From positions 112,301,111 to 112,365,110 of the forward strand of contig NC_060247.1 in assembly GCF_921293095.1 (NCBI RefSeq): 64,000 nucleotides of DNA, read 5' to 3'. This document shows, piece after piece, positions 63,126-64,000 of the stretch; within the stretch, counting starts at the first letter, position 1, and every line of letters starts with the position of its first letter. A program made the position numbers and the translations under genes. The notes below the pieces were generated by a model, which was given only the letters and a program-made list of their open reading frames with translations, had not been told where the DNA came from and ran no database searches. The stretch comes from Ischnura elegans (Eukaryota > Arthropoda > Insecta > Odonata > Coenagrionidae).

Positions 63126-64000
63126 GTATCACGTTAGACTCTTGCCATTCCTCGATTCTCAATTACACCCGGTGAGGCCACCTATCCCAGATAGGTGAAA
63201 GGGTAGGAGTCGGATGGCAGGTAGTCCACGTAATGGATTCAAACAAATTGAATTATCGAAATTGACGCGGGAGCTCTATCAACTATTGCTTCGCTGGAAA
63301 CATCGAGTACAATCAAATGAGAACTTTGGGAACTCATACTGAGGGCTGGTGTCAGTCAAGGTAGCGAATTCAGCCATATGATCCACGTTATCGCGTAAAT
63401 CAAACCCGGGGGAAGTGATTGACTGACAGCTTCTTCCTTAGCTGCTCTATTGGATATTTGGCCCGTTAAATCATCCAGCAATTAACACCATTGCATTAAA
63501 TTCACATTGGAGACAGGTTGGAAATTCCTTGGTCCGCTTGTTGAATATTACGAATGGCTGCCAGAAATTTTCCATTGCTCGCATACAGACGTGCACTGAC
63601 GTAATTATATCTAATGATTTCCTTCGTCACTATTCTCATTAGATCTCCAGTTCATGGCTATTCACCGCCTTATGATCTATGTCACTATACGAGTCCGACA
63701 TCCGTTCCAGAAGGTTCTTATTATAATGATTGCCTTCAATAATGGAATCAAGACTGTAATAAACAGGATGAAACACCTTAATCCAGGAAAGGGCGCACAG
63801 GGTGTATATCAACCCATGGTTCTTCTTTACTTAATACGAATAATTATTAGTATTAATTTAATTCGGTGGACCTTTTTAAAAAGAACACAGCATAACTATA
63901 TCATTCCAAGGAAAAGAAAAAAAAATATATTCTTTGAGGTGACAATGATACCCCACGCGCCTTCTAATGTTACATTTCGCCGCGCGCCCTCTCCTAGGTT
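63126..64000. other. Right-hand end of the window, nothing recognised
   Basis: AT-rich with no exon, RNA gene or repeat ends that I can support. Confidence 0.35.

Overview
This is nuclear DNA from an arthropod, almost certainly an insect with a large, repeat-rich genome. The background is AT-rich, while short GC-rich exons are split by introns of up to about 13 kb. The repeats are typical of insects: copia, non-LTR elements, tRNA-derived SINEs, and hAT, piggyBac and Harbinger-like elements. No bacterial gene, operon or CRISPR array is visible.

Two host genes were assembled by hand from exons whose splice phases agree. The first is neurotactin (Nrt) on the plus strand: six coding exons (24302-24428, 27994-28120, 32101-32284, 45257-45673, 46497-46978, 50310-50914) joining into an open frame of 646 residues. 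It is a type II membrane adhesion protein with a short cytoplasmic tail and a cholinesterase-like ectodomain. The ectodomain has GHRAG where active esterases have GxSxG, so it is expected to be catalytically dead. A CpG-rich block near 5 kb may be its promoter and non-coding first exon. The second gene is a PI-PLC X-domain (PLCXD-type) protein on the minus strand, exons 60585-60784, 55346-55845 and 54206-54562. Its 5' end is not found. The two genes are convergent.

Nearly everything else is mobile DNA. Nrt's 13-kb third coding intron carries an apparently intact copia-type retrotransposon (39485-43896, antisense to Nrt). It has identical 194-bp LTRs, a 5-bp target duplication, one uninterrupted 1296-codon frame and a primer site matching the internal anticodon region of initiator tRNA-Met. 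It sits inside an older inverted repeat. Around it are many non-autonomous hAT-like elements with 8-bp target duplications, including one nested inside another and one inside a LINE, and a piggyBac-type element flanked by TTAA inside a LINE. There are also Harbinger-like elements, two sets of degraded LINE copies, SINEs, long foldback repeats and several very short palindromic insertions.

No wholly new gene system is evident. The most unusual signals are: small hairpin insertions, one flanked by a 10-bp direct repeat; a dispersed stem-GAAAC-GTCGT-AATAAA motif often associated with inverted repeats and, once, with a 15-bp target duplication (possibly related to Penelope-type elements with hammerhead-like motifs); and an inverted-repeat unit containing a copy of the sequence next to a splice site of the PLCXD gene.
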